DNA of 21,374 nucleotides from Amoebophrya sp. AT5.2 (lineage: Eukaryota; Sar; Dinophyceae; Syndiniales; Amoebophryaceae), in the NCBI GenBank assembly GCA_005223375.1, contig RXOD01004500.1, positions 1 to 21,374 on the forward strand, read 5' to 3'. Positions 1-9,469 of the stretch are shown here, piece after piece. Position numbers and translations under genes: made by a program. The first letter of the stretch is position 1; the number at the start of each line of letters is the position of its first letter. Under the pieces are notes generated by a model. That model was given only the letters and a program-made list of their open reading frames with translations, ran no database searches and was not told where the DNA came from.

Positions 1-311
1 TAGATATCGACTCTGATCGTCCGCGACATCAGATTTTCGCACCAATACAGATACAGCAGCTTCGAAATGGAATGTAAGACTGTTGAAAGGGGAACTTTTT
101 ATGTAACAGTGCGAAACTCGGTGCGTGTCAGGTCAAATGTGCTGGAAGGGAAAATGCAAGTCGTGAACATAGATGAAGCTTGCTCCTCGTAGGCACTGGC
201 GGCAGAGCGGCTTTGTAAATTAAAACTAGTTGTAGTGTCGATTACGGGTGAGGTAATCCACTTCGATGAGCTGTCTTCTGAACCAGATAAAGGGAATAGG
301 CCCACTATCTG
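1..311. other. 3' flank of the orphan gene; no gene seen
   Basis: This stretch lies downstream of the stop codon of the minus-strand gene at 312-2330. Only short open frames are present, with no recognisable domain and no consistent coding character. It probably holds the 3' untranslated region and intergenic DNA. Confidence 0.5.
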
Positions 312-2330
312 CTATACCATCTGTGTCATCGGCAAGCACTCGAGCGCATCCCCGGTCGGCACTTCCCCTTCTTCTTTGCGCTCCCCTCCGTCCCGGTCCT
401 TCAGGTACGCCGCGTGAATGGCCTCCTTCCACTTTTCCCGCGTTAGCCTCTCGGTCACGTTCATCGGGTTGAAAAACGCCTTGTATCCTTTTCTTTTGGG
501 CCACTTCAGCACCTTGTCGCGGCCCGCCACTTCACAAAAGCCGCGGACGCTGCACACCGGCACGTCCACTGGCCCGCTCGGCTCGTCCTCCCCCCACCAG
601 GGAAAGTCGTCTGCCGCATCCTCGATGAGTACCGTTCGTCGACGACCTGCCCGTCCGAATGCAGGGGGTTCGCCTTGATACTGCTTCCACAACGCCAGCT
701 GTTGCCATAGATGCGCGACGGTACCAGTATCGCGAATCCCCTGGATGTTCAGCTCGGTGACCGCGATGGTGCGGGCGTGTTGGAAGGGTTTCCCGGTGCC
801 ACTGTTCTGCCGGATGAAGGAGATCGCCCCTGACACGCAGCGAACGTAGCGAAGGCACTGGCGCTTGTACTCGTCCGGGAATGATTCGTAGTCACCCGGA
901 CTTACCTGAAACTCGCAAACGGCTTTGCCTGACTGGAAAACCATCGCGCCGTCTTCTCCCGTACTCGTCGTGCCTGGTCGTACGTGGACGCACGCCCGAC
1001 TTCCCATGATCATTTCGTTCTTCTCTGCGGTCGTTAGCTTTTTGTAGGGACGTACAGTGAGCGTGTCCGAAAAGCTCTGGCCAAGCTGGTAGCGACCAAA
1101 GTCGGAGCTGGCGGGCAGGGGTACCACAACGGGCGCGTCCTCGCCGGCTTCCTCGATGATGGCCTCAATTGATGTCGGCGATGTCGAACCCAGCTGCTTG
1201 GAGGCGGTCCGCCGCACGGATGGCCTCGTGAGTGCCTCGAAATGTTTGTCCGCCGCTCGCAAGTTTTTGAAGAACTCCCGGTCCTCCGAATTGAATCCGA
1301 TGTCGCTGCGGCCGAGCGGCGGCGTCGTGGTAATGTAGGGAAGGACTCCGTCGTCACCCAACACAGCGAACGCGTTGCTGCACGTGTTGCGAAGCACCTT
1401 CGTGCCTAACATTCGCGGGTCATGCAAATCCAAGAGGTCCTCGGAAAATACGAGGGCGAAGAGGTCACACCGCTTCAGTGTGTTTTGTTCTAGCAGGTAG
1501 CTAATGTGGATGTCGCGGAAACCTATGAACCCCAAGACGGACCATGCCACATCAAAATGAAAAAATCTCCATTCTTCTTGGTCCCATACCCGGACCATCA
1601 CCGGCAAGAGATGCACGATTGGTGACAGATACGCCCAAATTACCACCAACTTCATCCAGTGGCCATCCATTGCGTGCATCATGCGCAGCACTAGTTCCGC
1701 CTGCCTCCTGGAACTGCCCATTCGACTCGTGGCCTGGTTCCACAGTGTGTCTGTGACTGACCTACTGAAATTTATCAGCAACCCGAGGAGCAGAGTGGAC
1801 GTCTTCGTCTTCGGTTGGACGCCGAAGGGGTGCAGGCCTTTGATCATCTTTTCGCGCCACGCAGCAAGATGGTCGACCATCTTATTTGGCTTCCAATTCC
1901 CGTTTCCGCTGAGACTCTCGAACTTTGACGCTGCAAGATATTGCATTACCTTCCGCAAGATGTGGACTTCGTGGGGATTGAGGGCTTCGGTGATGGCAAC
2001 GACATTCCCGTTGTTGTGGTCTTCGTCGTTCGTTTTGTAAGCGATAATCTTATCGTCGACACAGAGGATGACATTGGCGAGCAGGTTTGCGCCTTGCTTG
2101 TTCTCCTTGGCCGATTCCGCGTAGATCTCTTCGAGGAACCTGACACTAGGACGAAAAGTTGCATCGCGGCAGAGGGGCGCAGGGGGGATCGCGGGCGCAG
2201 ATTTGTGGTAGTGTTCGTCGACGTCGCCCGCCACCGTGTACGGGCGCCACTTGGTAGCCTGGTTGTCTTTGTCGGCCGCCCGATCCGCGCGTAAAGCCGT
2301 GGCGGCACGGCGAATGCGGTTCCTTCGCAT
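312..2330 (-). CDS. Orphan 672-residue protein, single exon
   Basis: This is a long uninterrupted minus-strand frame from an ATG at 2330 to a TAG at 312. I do not recognise the family. The N terminus is basic (MRRNRIRRAATALRADR). Residues about 60-270 look like a folded, mostly helical domain rich in Leu, Ile and Trp, with one hydrophobic stretch at about 226-249 that could be buried or a membrane segment. Residues about 390-420 are a low-complexity, Ser/Pro/Glu-rich linker. A second folded part at about 430-650 contains a Trp/acid cluster (FPWWGEDEPS). The frame stays open upstream of this ATG to a TGA near 2426. A pyrimidine-rich CAG at 2362-2363, 31 bases before the ATG, fits a splice or trans-splice acceptor, so I take this ATG as the start. 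An extra upstream exon is possible because another minus frame is open at about 2340-2757. Coding is likely; the function is unknown. Confidence 0.75.
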   Translation of the reverse strand: MRRNRIRRAATALRADRAADKDNQATKWRPYTVAGDVDEHYHKSAPAIPPAPLCRDATFRPSVRFLEEIYAESAKENKQGANLLANVILCVDDKIIAYKTNDEDHNNGNVVAITEALNPHEVHILRKVMQYLAASKFESLSGNGNWKPNKMVDHLAAWREKMIKGLHPFGVQPKTKTSTLLLGLLINFSRSVTDTLWNQATSRMGSSRRQAELVLRMMHAMDGHWMKLVVIWAYLSPIVHLLPVMVRVWDQEEWRFFHFDVAWSVLGFIGFRDIHISYLLEQNTLKRCDLFALVFSEDLLDLHDPRMLGTKVLRNTCSNAFAVLGDDGVLPYITTTPPLGRSDIGFNSEDREFFKNLRAADKHFEALTRPSVRRTASKQLGSTSPTSIEAIIEEAGEDAPVVVPLPASSDFGRYQLGQSFSDTLTVRPYKKLTTAEKNEMIMGSRACVHVRPGTTSTGEDGAMVFQSGKAVCEFQVSPGDYESFPDEYKRQCLRYVRCVSGAISFIRQNSGTGKPFQHARTIAVTELNIQGIRDTGTVAHLWQQLALWKQYQGEPPAFGRAGRRRTVLIEDAADDFPWWGEDEPSGPVDVPVCSVRGFCEVAGRDKVLKWPKRKGYKAFFNPMNVTERLTREKWKEAIHAAYLKDRDGGERKEEGEVPTGDALECLPMTQMV

Positions 2331-3909
2331 CCAGTTTGCCGGTAGCTGGATCGAAGCAGCACTGAAGAAATAGCTTTTCTTGTATCGCTCCTGGGACCTG
2401 CGCCGTCGTTCCAGCGATCATGACTTCCGTCGTTCCTTGCACTCCTCCGCAGTGGTCCACGCAGCTCGCGGAAGATTTTCCATTACGTAGAAAGATGCTC
2501 TTGCTGCGGTTGATCAGGTACAAGTAGATCAGGCAGATTGGATGCATCTTAAGACGCCTCAGACAATTGAGCATCAACAGAAGACCTTGACAATTATAAT
2601 AGTTATTATTGTCTATGCCAAGAATGCAGAGCGATTCGTTGTCCAGCAGGTTGGTCATCATGTCCACTAGCTGCACGAGGGACACAACCAGGGCGATATT
2701 CGGTCGGCCTCCTCGTGCGGGGGTTTCCCATCCGCCATGCCGCTCGGCAAGCCTCGGTCAACGTCACCTCGGCAGAGTCAGTCATGGCACCGGACGATTG
2801 ATGGGTCACCCCCTCCTCTGGGACCGGTACATCGCACGCGGGAAACAGACATGGGTACCCTTATGGCACCGGAACATGCTGGGAGCCCTAGACCGCTGGT
2901 AAGCCGACAATGATGTAGTGGTCAGCGAACCGCAAACGAAGACGTGGGCCAGTACCCCCACCCAGGCTCAACACCGGAGTCCCAGTGAAGACGGAGTGAC
3001 GGCGTCCGTAGAGCCGGTGAAACTACACCTACTGCCCCTATCGGGTCAAGGAGTCCGTAGATCCTTTCACTTAGCAGATCCAAGGAGTCCGTAGATCCTT
3101 TCACTTAGCAGATCCAAGGCGTCCATAACCGAAACAGTAGCGCCCGCTACATCTGCCCGTCCAGAAAAAAACACCACCAGCCTGCCTGCAAGTTTGCGAA
3201 TGAAATTGGCCCGCCTAGCCCCGTCAACCACGCCTGGGTCGGGTCGTGGCATCAGAGGGGCGGCAAGCAAATAAACAGGGGAGCAGCGATATGAGAGTGA
3301 GACATGGTGGCTACCTAACAGGATGATGACGGAAGGTAACGGAAAGCAGCAGAGCGGGCTCCGGTAGTACCCCTTCGCCCCATAAAGAGAAGCTCACGGA
3401 AAGTCTCACGGAAAGTCGATAACGAAAAGAAAGTCATTTGCTTCAAGACATCTACGCTCTTGCGAGTCGCTGCGTACCAATTGTGTCGAGTCCAGCTCCT
3501 CGATTCCAGCGGATTCCAAAACATTTCAGTACACTCTGTGCGCACAGTGTACGTTGGTTATTCATTCATTGATGAAGTCGCTTGGCGACTGAAGTTAGTC
3601 CTTGTTCCCGAGGGCTTTTTTTACGTAGAGCCTTGACATTTATGTCTTTCTCCGATACTTCGCGGGCAGTATTCGTCTGCCCGAAAATGACGAGCCTTGA
3701 CGCAACTATCCAGGCTGTGGCGCAGATTCTGAACAGAATTCGCATAGACGGTTATGTTTTCATCCGGTCTTCCGCTCCTTCCTGCGCGACGGCGAATGCA
3801 ACTGCACCCGGCCGCGCTCTTCTGCCCGCTGTCTCGTCACTTTTCTGCCAGTATATCCACCAATTCATTGTTTTCTGGAAATCCATAGGATCGCCAAGAC
3901 GGTGCCAAC
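2331..3909. other. Intergenic region with a 34-bp tandem repeat
   Basis: This is about 1.6 kb between the HAD-repeat gene (stop at 3910) and the orphan gene (start at 2330). It contains the 34-bp tandem repeat near 3048-3120 and a local duplication of tcacggaaagtc at about 3392-3417. One minus frame (about 2340-2757) is open and has some protein-like character, but it lacks a supported ATG and does not splice cleanly into the downstream gene. It could be an upstream exon, untranslated sequence or noise. No domain or RNA gene was recognised. Confidence 0.5.
3048..3120. repeat. 34-bp direct tandem repeat, two full copies plus a partial
   Basis: Two identical 34-base units occupy 3048-3081 and 3082-3115. 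A third, diverged start (aaggcgtccata) begins at 3116. A related, more diverged copy of the unit start (ggcgtccgtag) sits at 3001. The period is not a multiple of three and no gene spans it, so it is probably a non-coding minisatellite. Confidence 0.9.
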
Positions 3910-6900
3910 TCAGACCTGCAACTCCTGCACCCGCTTGCGCTTCACATCGATCATATCTCCCAGCACTGTCTTCATTTTGAGGCCCGAGGTGGCCAACTTT
4001 TTCCCCAGCCCCTCGTACTCGGCACGGAAGCCGTTTCTGAACACTCCGAAATGAGGATACTCTACGTCGTTCCGCACGTCGATCACTTTTCCGTATCCCG
4101 CCTTCGCGGCCGCCTCCAGTCCCACCACCGCGTCCTCGAACGCAACGCACTGTTTCTCGGACAGGTCCAGCCGCTCAGCGGCGAGCTGGGACAGAATCCG
4201 CTTCTTCATCATCGCCGTCACGGTGGGCGGCTTTTCGGCAACCTCGCCTACAGCTTTGGACGTGCTCGCCGCGTGCAGCTTGTCGAGGGCCAGCTGCAGC
4301 TGCCCCACCCGGTACGCCGCTTCCGGGTCGTCGCCCGCCACGACGACGTCGAAGTGGTCCCACAGATTCAACTTTTGCAGGTACTCCGCCGCCTTCGCCA
4401 TCCCGGAAGAAGTCGCGATGGCGAGCTTGTGTTTCAGTTTCGTACTGCCCGGTACGTGATCCGAAGGTTGAGTCCGAGATGCGCCCAGCTTTGCGACCAG
4501 TCCTGCGACGCTTGGGATCAGCTGAGGCAGCGGCTCGGGCGGAATGTACCCGTCGTTCCCCTGCACGGCTTCCATGCGGGTTTTCTTGGCTTTCTCCTTC
4601 TCCTCCACCTCCTGCTGCATCAGGCTTTCGGCTGTGGCGATCTCCGCAGGCTGATGATTTCCCTCTTCGGACTGGGAAGAGGTCCGATCGCTCGACGCCG
4701 CGACGAGGCCGCCATTCATCTTCTGGTTCACGAAGATTACTTTTTTGTAGATGTCGAGCGGGGTCATGCCGGCCAGATCGCGCAAAAACTCCGCCTCGGT
4801 GGGGTACTTGAATCCGTTCCGCTGCAGGACCGGCTGCATAAACTTGTAGTAGTAGGGCATCGAGTCGATCACCGTGCCGTCCATGTCGAATACGTAGCCC
4901 ACCGCGTTTTTCGTCTCCACTGACCGCTGCCCGTCGCGCTCCTCCTTCAGGTCCTGCAGTAACTTGCTCACGCCATTGCGCTCCTGCTTGGACGCCGTAC
5001 CGGAGCTCCTGCCGCTTGCACAAGCGGTATGCGGAGCTGCAGCTGTCACCTCGTGGTGCAGCTCCGCATACCGCTGGTCCAAGCGGACGTCGATGACGCG
5101 CTTATACCCCGCCCGGTTCGCGAGCTCCACCGCCGTGTCCGTCTCCACGAACGCCACCGCCTTGTCCGTGCCCACGTGCCACGCCGGCGAATGCTCCGCG
5201 ATGTGCAGATTTTGCGGGGCGATCGTGGCCGCGGCCCGCCGGTGGTCGTCGAGACAAACCTCCACGAAGCCGTCGTTGTCGCGCGGCATGCTCAGGGCGC
5301 CGGCGAAGTGCATGCGGTGGAAGAAGTCCGCAAACTTCACCGTCTCGCCCCAGCGGTTGCGGAGCTTGTGTCCCTTCACCGGATCCTGGTCGAATTTCGC
5401 GAGTTCGGCCAGCGTGTGTTCCTCGTCGAAATCCGACACCAACGCGAAGAGATGGAAGTGGTCGTACGCGACTATCAGCTCATAAACCACGTTCAGCAGG
5501 GCTCCGGTCTGTTTCGAGAGCATCAGTGTCCTGTTGTCACTGCCCGGACTCGCCTGCTTCGCGAGGTGGAAGACGAAGGCGCGCACGTCCGGGTGCAGTT
5601 TGAAGTCGGTCACGTCGATGACGACGGGGTAGTGGGCGCGCTTCAGGGACTCGATTCCGTTCTGCGCGTCCTCGAACCCAATAAGCTGTTTCGCGTCCTC
5701 GAAGCCCATCAGCTTTCCGGCGGCGTAGAACAACTCCCGCGACGGCTTCGACACCTCCGTCGGCCTGGCGAGTTCGAAGTGCCACCCCTCGAAATGCGCG
5801 TTCTTCACGCGCGAGAACGGCCTTTCGACGTTAAACAGCTTTCCCAGGTTGAAGTACGCCTCGATCTCCGTAACAGAGGCCCTCGCGAGATCCACGTGGC
5901 GCGGAGAGGACTGCGCCGCGCGCATGAGCAGCTTGCGCCGCTTGTTCGCGGGTTCCGCGCCGGGGATGTCCCGGAACGAGATGGGGAAGCGGTCGAGGGG
6001 GAAGAAGACTTCGAGGACATTCTTCTGGTCGGGCTTGATGCCCACGATAACGTCGAGGTGCTTCAACAGACCAATGTGCCCGAGGTGCTTCTGCAGAGAG
6101 TGGCCCTCCGCGGAAGAAGCGACCGCTAGCTTGATGTCGAGATTGCCGTACCTCGGGTGTGCCCATGTAAATTTGAAATGAATCAATGCTCGAAACGGAT
6201 GCAGCAGCAAAAGCAACGCCAAAACATCAATGTAAAATTATAGATTGATACTTGTTGTATTGTGCGTCAATCCAGCGTGCGATTGCGGTGACAACCGGAA
6301 TTTCGGCCGGTCGCGTGCCGAAAGTGAGTCCCTTTCCCTGCGAGTTTCCGACGGGTCCCCGGTTCCCGAAGAGATCGCTGTGCTCACGGCCAAACACCGC
6401 CACCTGTCTGTTTTTGATGTCGACGCCGTTCCTCCTGCCGATCCGGGCTTTCTTCTCCTCTACGGCGGCCTCGGTCCCGGCGCGCCCGCCCTCCTTGTCC
6501 ACCAGCGTGGACAGAATCAGCTGCGGCGACTGGCCGCCGTACACGCGCATGAAGCTGTCGTACGTGAAAATATCCTTCTTCGGGAGGTGCACGCGATACT
6601 GTTCCTCTTCTTGGGTGGATTTGTAGTGCTTCTCACGCATGCCGGTGTCCCACGTGTACCAGTACCACTCCATGCTGTTGATCAGGGTCCCGTCGCAGTC
6701 AAAGCTCAGCCCTTTCAGCAACTCGTACCGCAGGACGAACAAGACCAGCTTGGTTTTCAGCGACACCGCGCTCTGGAACGCCCGGATGTTTTTCGCCTCC
6801 CACGGCAGCGCGGCTTGGAAGAACTTCTGCAGGAGCTGCGCGACCTTCTTCGAGTGCGCGGTTTGGTAGTACCACCCGCCAACATGGGCGGCGGAGCGGA

Positions 6901-7729
6901 GTTTGCTCAGAAACAAGGCCGCCTGGGTGACCTTGCGGAGCTTCTGCGAGTGCGACTTCGTCGGCACGTCCACAGAGAACTCGAGCCAGTAACCAGGGGG
7001 CAGCGCGTCCACGTCGCCCGGACCGCTGGTCACCATCCCCCGTCCGCGATCGTGGTCCTTCAGCGCGAGGACCGCGTCCACACCCTTTTTGATGCCAGGC
7101 TTGGACTCAAGGACCTCGGCGAAACGGAGAAACAAATCGTCGCGGGACTCTAGGTACTCCGCCTCCTCGGCGTGCTGGCCGATACGCGTGTTGCGGTCGG
7201 TGATCTCAGCACGCTCGTGCTCGGAACGCCTGAAGACAAAAGAAAAGTGTTGGTATTGGAATACCCGAATAGGGATCGTTGTTGAGACTTCGTGACGCCA
7301 TGAGCTCCGAGCAACTTTTTGCGTTCTTGGTGTTGTTGTTTCTACTTGAAAAAACATGGCTATGGTTTGAACATTGTAGCAGGACCACACATACGGCCAC
7401 GCCCGGACCCTCACTCTCACTCTCTGTTGTAGAGCTGCTAATAGAAATAAATGGTGTCCGAATGGAAAGCGAAACCGAAAGCGAAAGCCTAGGATCATAC
7501 TCAATACTCAACATACGTAGACATTAACATTCGTATCTATTAGTAGGTACTTTCCGGGAGCGACGACCTTGGCGCGTTGGTAAGCTGCGTCTCCAGTTAA
7601 CTGGTTCAACAGCACGTTTCCGATCTCGTCCATCCCGGCGGGGGGCGGTTCGATGAAGTTACCCTGCCGACGCGGCGCCGCGATCACCGTCGCGGCCGCC
7701 AGCCAGAGGCCCTTCGTCATTCGCAACAT
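3910..7729 (-). CDS. Secretory multidomain HAD-superfamily phosphatase-like protein, 3 exons
   Basis: The gene model joins exons 7729-7551, 7229-6252 and 6151-3910. Phases match at both junctions and give 3399 nt, or 1132 residues. Residues 1-18 (MLRMTKGLWLAAATVIAA) look like a signal peptide. The first clear HAD module starts at FDCDGTLINS (Asp237, Asp239), continues after the second intron with KLAVASS (motif II), and has a FEDA acidic motif present twice (about 536-548). A middle module (about 575-750) resembles HAD cores in its second half (VETDTAVELANRAGYKRVIDV) but lacks a DxDGT motif and looks degenerate. The C-terminal module is complete: DMDGTVIDS (Asp808, Asp810), AIATSSG (about 964-970), a lysine near 1026, and AFEDAVVGLEAAAKAG (about 1056). 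It carries a long charged insertion. This resembles beta-phosphoglucomutase-like HAD enzymes. Residues 61-236 may be a further decayed module. Family HAD is confident; the substrate is unknown. Confidence 0.88.
5012..5086. repeat. 30-base near-perfect inverted repeat inside the HAD-repeat gene
   Basis: The left arm is 5012-5041 and the right arm 5057-5086, separated by 15 bases. The arms pair at 28 of 30 positions, with a perfect 19-base core (5023-5041 with 5057-5075). The repeat lies in the linker just before the last HAD module. One arm encodes RLDQRYAELH, which ends a HAD-like core. The other arm encodes the unrelated APHTACASG stretch, as expected for an inverted duplication read in the same direction. 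Confidence 0.93.
5666..5719. repeat. 27-bp imperfect tandem duplication encoding a second FEDA motif
   Basis: Units 5666-5692 and 5693-5719 match at about 20 of 27 bases. Being 27 bases long, the duplication keeps the frame. On the minus strand it yields LMGFEDAKQ followed by LIGFEDAQN, so the acidic loop (motif IV) of the first HAD module occurs twice in a row. Confidence 0.75.
6152..6251 (-). other. Intron 2 of the HAD-repeat gene (100 bp)
   Basis: The donor is GTATCA after ACAACAA and the acceptor is CCCGAG before GTACGG. Splicing joins AAC-AA with G-TAC to give the in-frame NKYGNLDIKLAVASS, which restores the HAD core. Read unspliced, the upstream frame ends at a stop inside this stretch. 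Both ends are followed by GTA. Confidence 0.85.
7230..7550 (-). other. Intron 1 of the HAD-repeat gene (321 bp)
   Basis: The donor is GTACCT after GGAAA and the acceptor is a pyrimidine-rich TTTTGTCTTCAG. Splicing joins the signal-peptide exon (ending VVAPG) to KRSEHERAEI in phase. The intron holds four tandem GAAAGC/GAAACC hexamers (plus strand 7465-7488). It is the longest intron in the window. Confidence 0.8.
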
Positions 7730-9051
7730 CTGCCTTCTCGTGTTGGCCTTGGTTTGCGCAGCTGTGGAACCAAAAACTTTGTTGTCCGACGTAAAACTTT
7801 TTCGGTGTTGAGTATTGCTTTATGGTAGGAGGTACGCCTTCCGGTATAACAAACTGTAAAAAGTTCGTCTTCGCTGTAGACTTGTGGTTGCGAAGAAAAT
7901 GGAAGCGACGAAAGACTACCCAAAGCGATGAAATTAATATCTTCGCCTTGCTGCTCACTAGCAGATTTCCCTATTGCTTGGGGCACGCTGAAGGTGAAGC
8001 GGTCTGATGCGGATAGGCGTAAGTCTAGGTCCGTACACGTCCTACTAGGTAGTCCACGCGTATAGCAGCTCAACTTCACAGCGAAAGAAAAACCACGGCA
8101 TCGAAATCTTTCGGCGTCGGAGCACAAGCATGCAGTGAGTCTACACTATGAGTCACACAAGATGAAGATCCACAGGCACGAGATAGCACGCAAGATCAAG
8201 TGGAGGACGCACGACAAAGCAAAGATCTTTGTAGAGTAGCACGCGAAGCTGATCCTGCCAGAAGTCGGCGGCACTTGCGCACGATCAACACGTTGCTTGG
8301 CAGAACCTGGATAGCAAGCCAAAGGCGGAACGGGAAGGCGAAATTTTCGATCAGTACAATGCCGTGTTGATATTCTGCCGTTGCCGGGCCGGAAAACTAT
8401 CACATTCTTCTGCCAGTTCTGAGTTCTCCCGTAGCCGAATCCTCTCGACCACGCAGTAGTTACGCAATCAAACTCAGTGGCACACCGACAACTACGTCTG
8501 TTCTTTCAGTTCTGCTAGAGGCATCGTGAAAAATGAAAATCATGCAGATGCAGGTCATAGTAGCATACTGACTCATTACCGAATACAATTTCGTAATCGT
8601 AGTGGTAGTTAATCAACAGAGATGCTGATTCCTCGGCTGTCCGGAAAAACAAACTACACATTGAAGAATTCTTTTGCCACGACACCGTCATACTGTGGCG
8701 AGATCGATTCAGATCAACTGATGATGTGTTTGTTGCTTACACCTCGTATGACACTTCTTTGAGTCAGTTGGTGATGCGAGTACAGATACAGAAACCAAAA
8801 CTATAGCTAATGCAGTACGCGGCTCAGGTTGAGGAAGACGCAGTTTATCTTTAAAGGAATACACACACAGAGACATGGCTACTTACCACCGGAATGATGT
8901 GACCAGTACTACCTTGTTCCCTGCCGGAGATGAAAATGAAAATCTAACCAAAACAAAAATGCTACGCACGTCGGCGTATTCCGCATGGTTTTTCAGGTGA
9001 CGTCTTTTCTCCTGTATCCGCTTGGGGCGGCTCGGGCTCCCCCCTCCTACC
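7730..9051. other. Intergenic region; no gene recognised
   Basis: This is about 1.3 kb between the cytochrome b5 gene and the HAD-repeat gene. Several short open frames occur on both strands, but none shows a recognisable domain or splices into a neighbour. A CACAG acceptor-like site at 7762-7766 lies 32 bases upstream of the HAD gene ATG and may mark the start of its 5' leader. Confidence 0.5.
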
Positions 9052-9469
9052 TTAGCCAGACAGCTTCCCGATTTTCGTCACAACGCCCTTCTTGATGCCA
9101 TACTTGTCGATTACCTGAAGGATTCGGAGGTGGGCAGATCTGGATTACTACCAAGCGTTCATCAGCGCGGCACTACCGGAATCCAATTTTAGTTTCAACG
9201 GATCTCTCGTTGTCACTGTGGGGAGAGGTCTTTTCTTCACTTGGGTTACAGAGACACGAGAGCAATAGGTTCAGGAAGTTTCTCAGTACCTTCCGCTCGT
9301 GGAGCATGTCGAATTCCTCCGTCGCGTCCTTTCCGGCGTAGATGACGATGGCCTTGGCGCCCCCCGGATGGTCGGGGAGAAACTTGGTCACATCGAAGAC
9401 CTCCCCGTCGATAATCACCCAGCAGTCCCCCTCGGAGTTGTGCTTTGCGACCTCGGCGGCCGTCACCAT
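9052..9469 (-). CDS. Cytochrome b5, 80 residues, 2 exons
   Basis: Exons are 9469-9290 and 9114-9052 (60 codons, then 20 codons plus TAA), joined in phase 0. The protein is a bare cytochrome b5 heme domain and a likely one-electron carrier. The signature is clear: [20 protein letters not shown], then [12 protein letters not shown] with heme ligand His34, and EFDMLHERK with the second ligand His57. Splicing continues as [10 protein letters not shown], which matches the family, whereas reading through the intron does not. There is no signal peptide and no C-terminal membrane anchor, so it is probably soluble. The domain resembles those fused to flavocytochrome b2-type lactate dehydrogenases, but no FMN domain follows. 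The start is the first ATG in frame. The frame is open further upstream to a TAG, and a TTTTAG acceptor-like site lies 47 bases before the ATG. Confidence 0.88.
9115..9289 (-). other. Intron of the cytochrome b5 gene (175 bp)
   Basis: The donor is AAG|GTACTG and the acceptor is ATCCTTCAG|GTAATC, phase 0. Both junctions read AG|GTA, a short direct repeat at the two intron ends. The splice is supported by the conserved b5 C-terminal helix continuing as VIDKYG. Confidence 0.88.

Noticed and set aside
2146..2757. Minus frame upstream of and overlapping the orphan gene, including a hydrophobic NIALVVSLVQLVDMMTNLL stretch
   Set aside because: No ATG-supported start and no phase-compatible GT-AG junction to the downstream gene could be found. 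I left it as a possible 5' exon rather than a gene.
2606..2785. Short minus frame beginning MTDSAEVTLTEACRAAW
   Set aside because: It looks mildly protein-like but is brief, ends in a low-quality tail and has no family match or clear splice to the next gene.
2846..2885. Loose similarity between gacatgg...gctac segments near 2850, 3300 and 8871
   Set aside because: The matches are short and gapped and would not stand out against chance without an alignment score.
5029..6129. Plus-strand frame of 366 codons
   Set aside because: It lies antisense to the HAD-repeat exon, is dominated by Arg, Val, His and Leu as expected for a shadow of a GC-rich gene, and has no motif.
7206..7514. Alternative first exon MASRSLNNDPYSG for the HAD gene
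   Set aside because: Its donor is out of phase with the 7229 acceptor. The signal-peptide exon at 7551-7729 joins in phase.
8428..8440. Partial resemblance to the dinoflagellate spliced leader (ccgtagcc)
   Set aside because: Only about eight bases match, and the rest of the leader and its donor are missing, so this is not an SL RNA gene.
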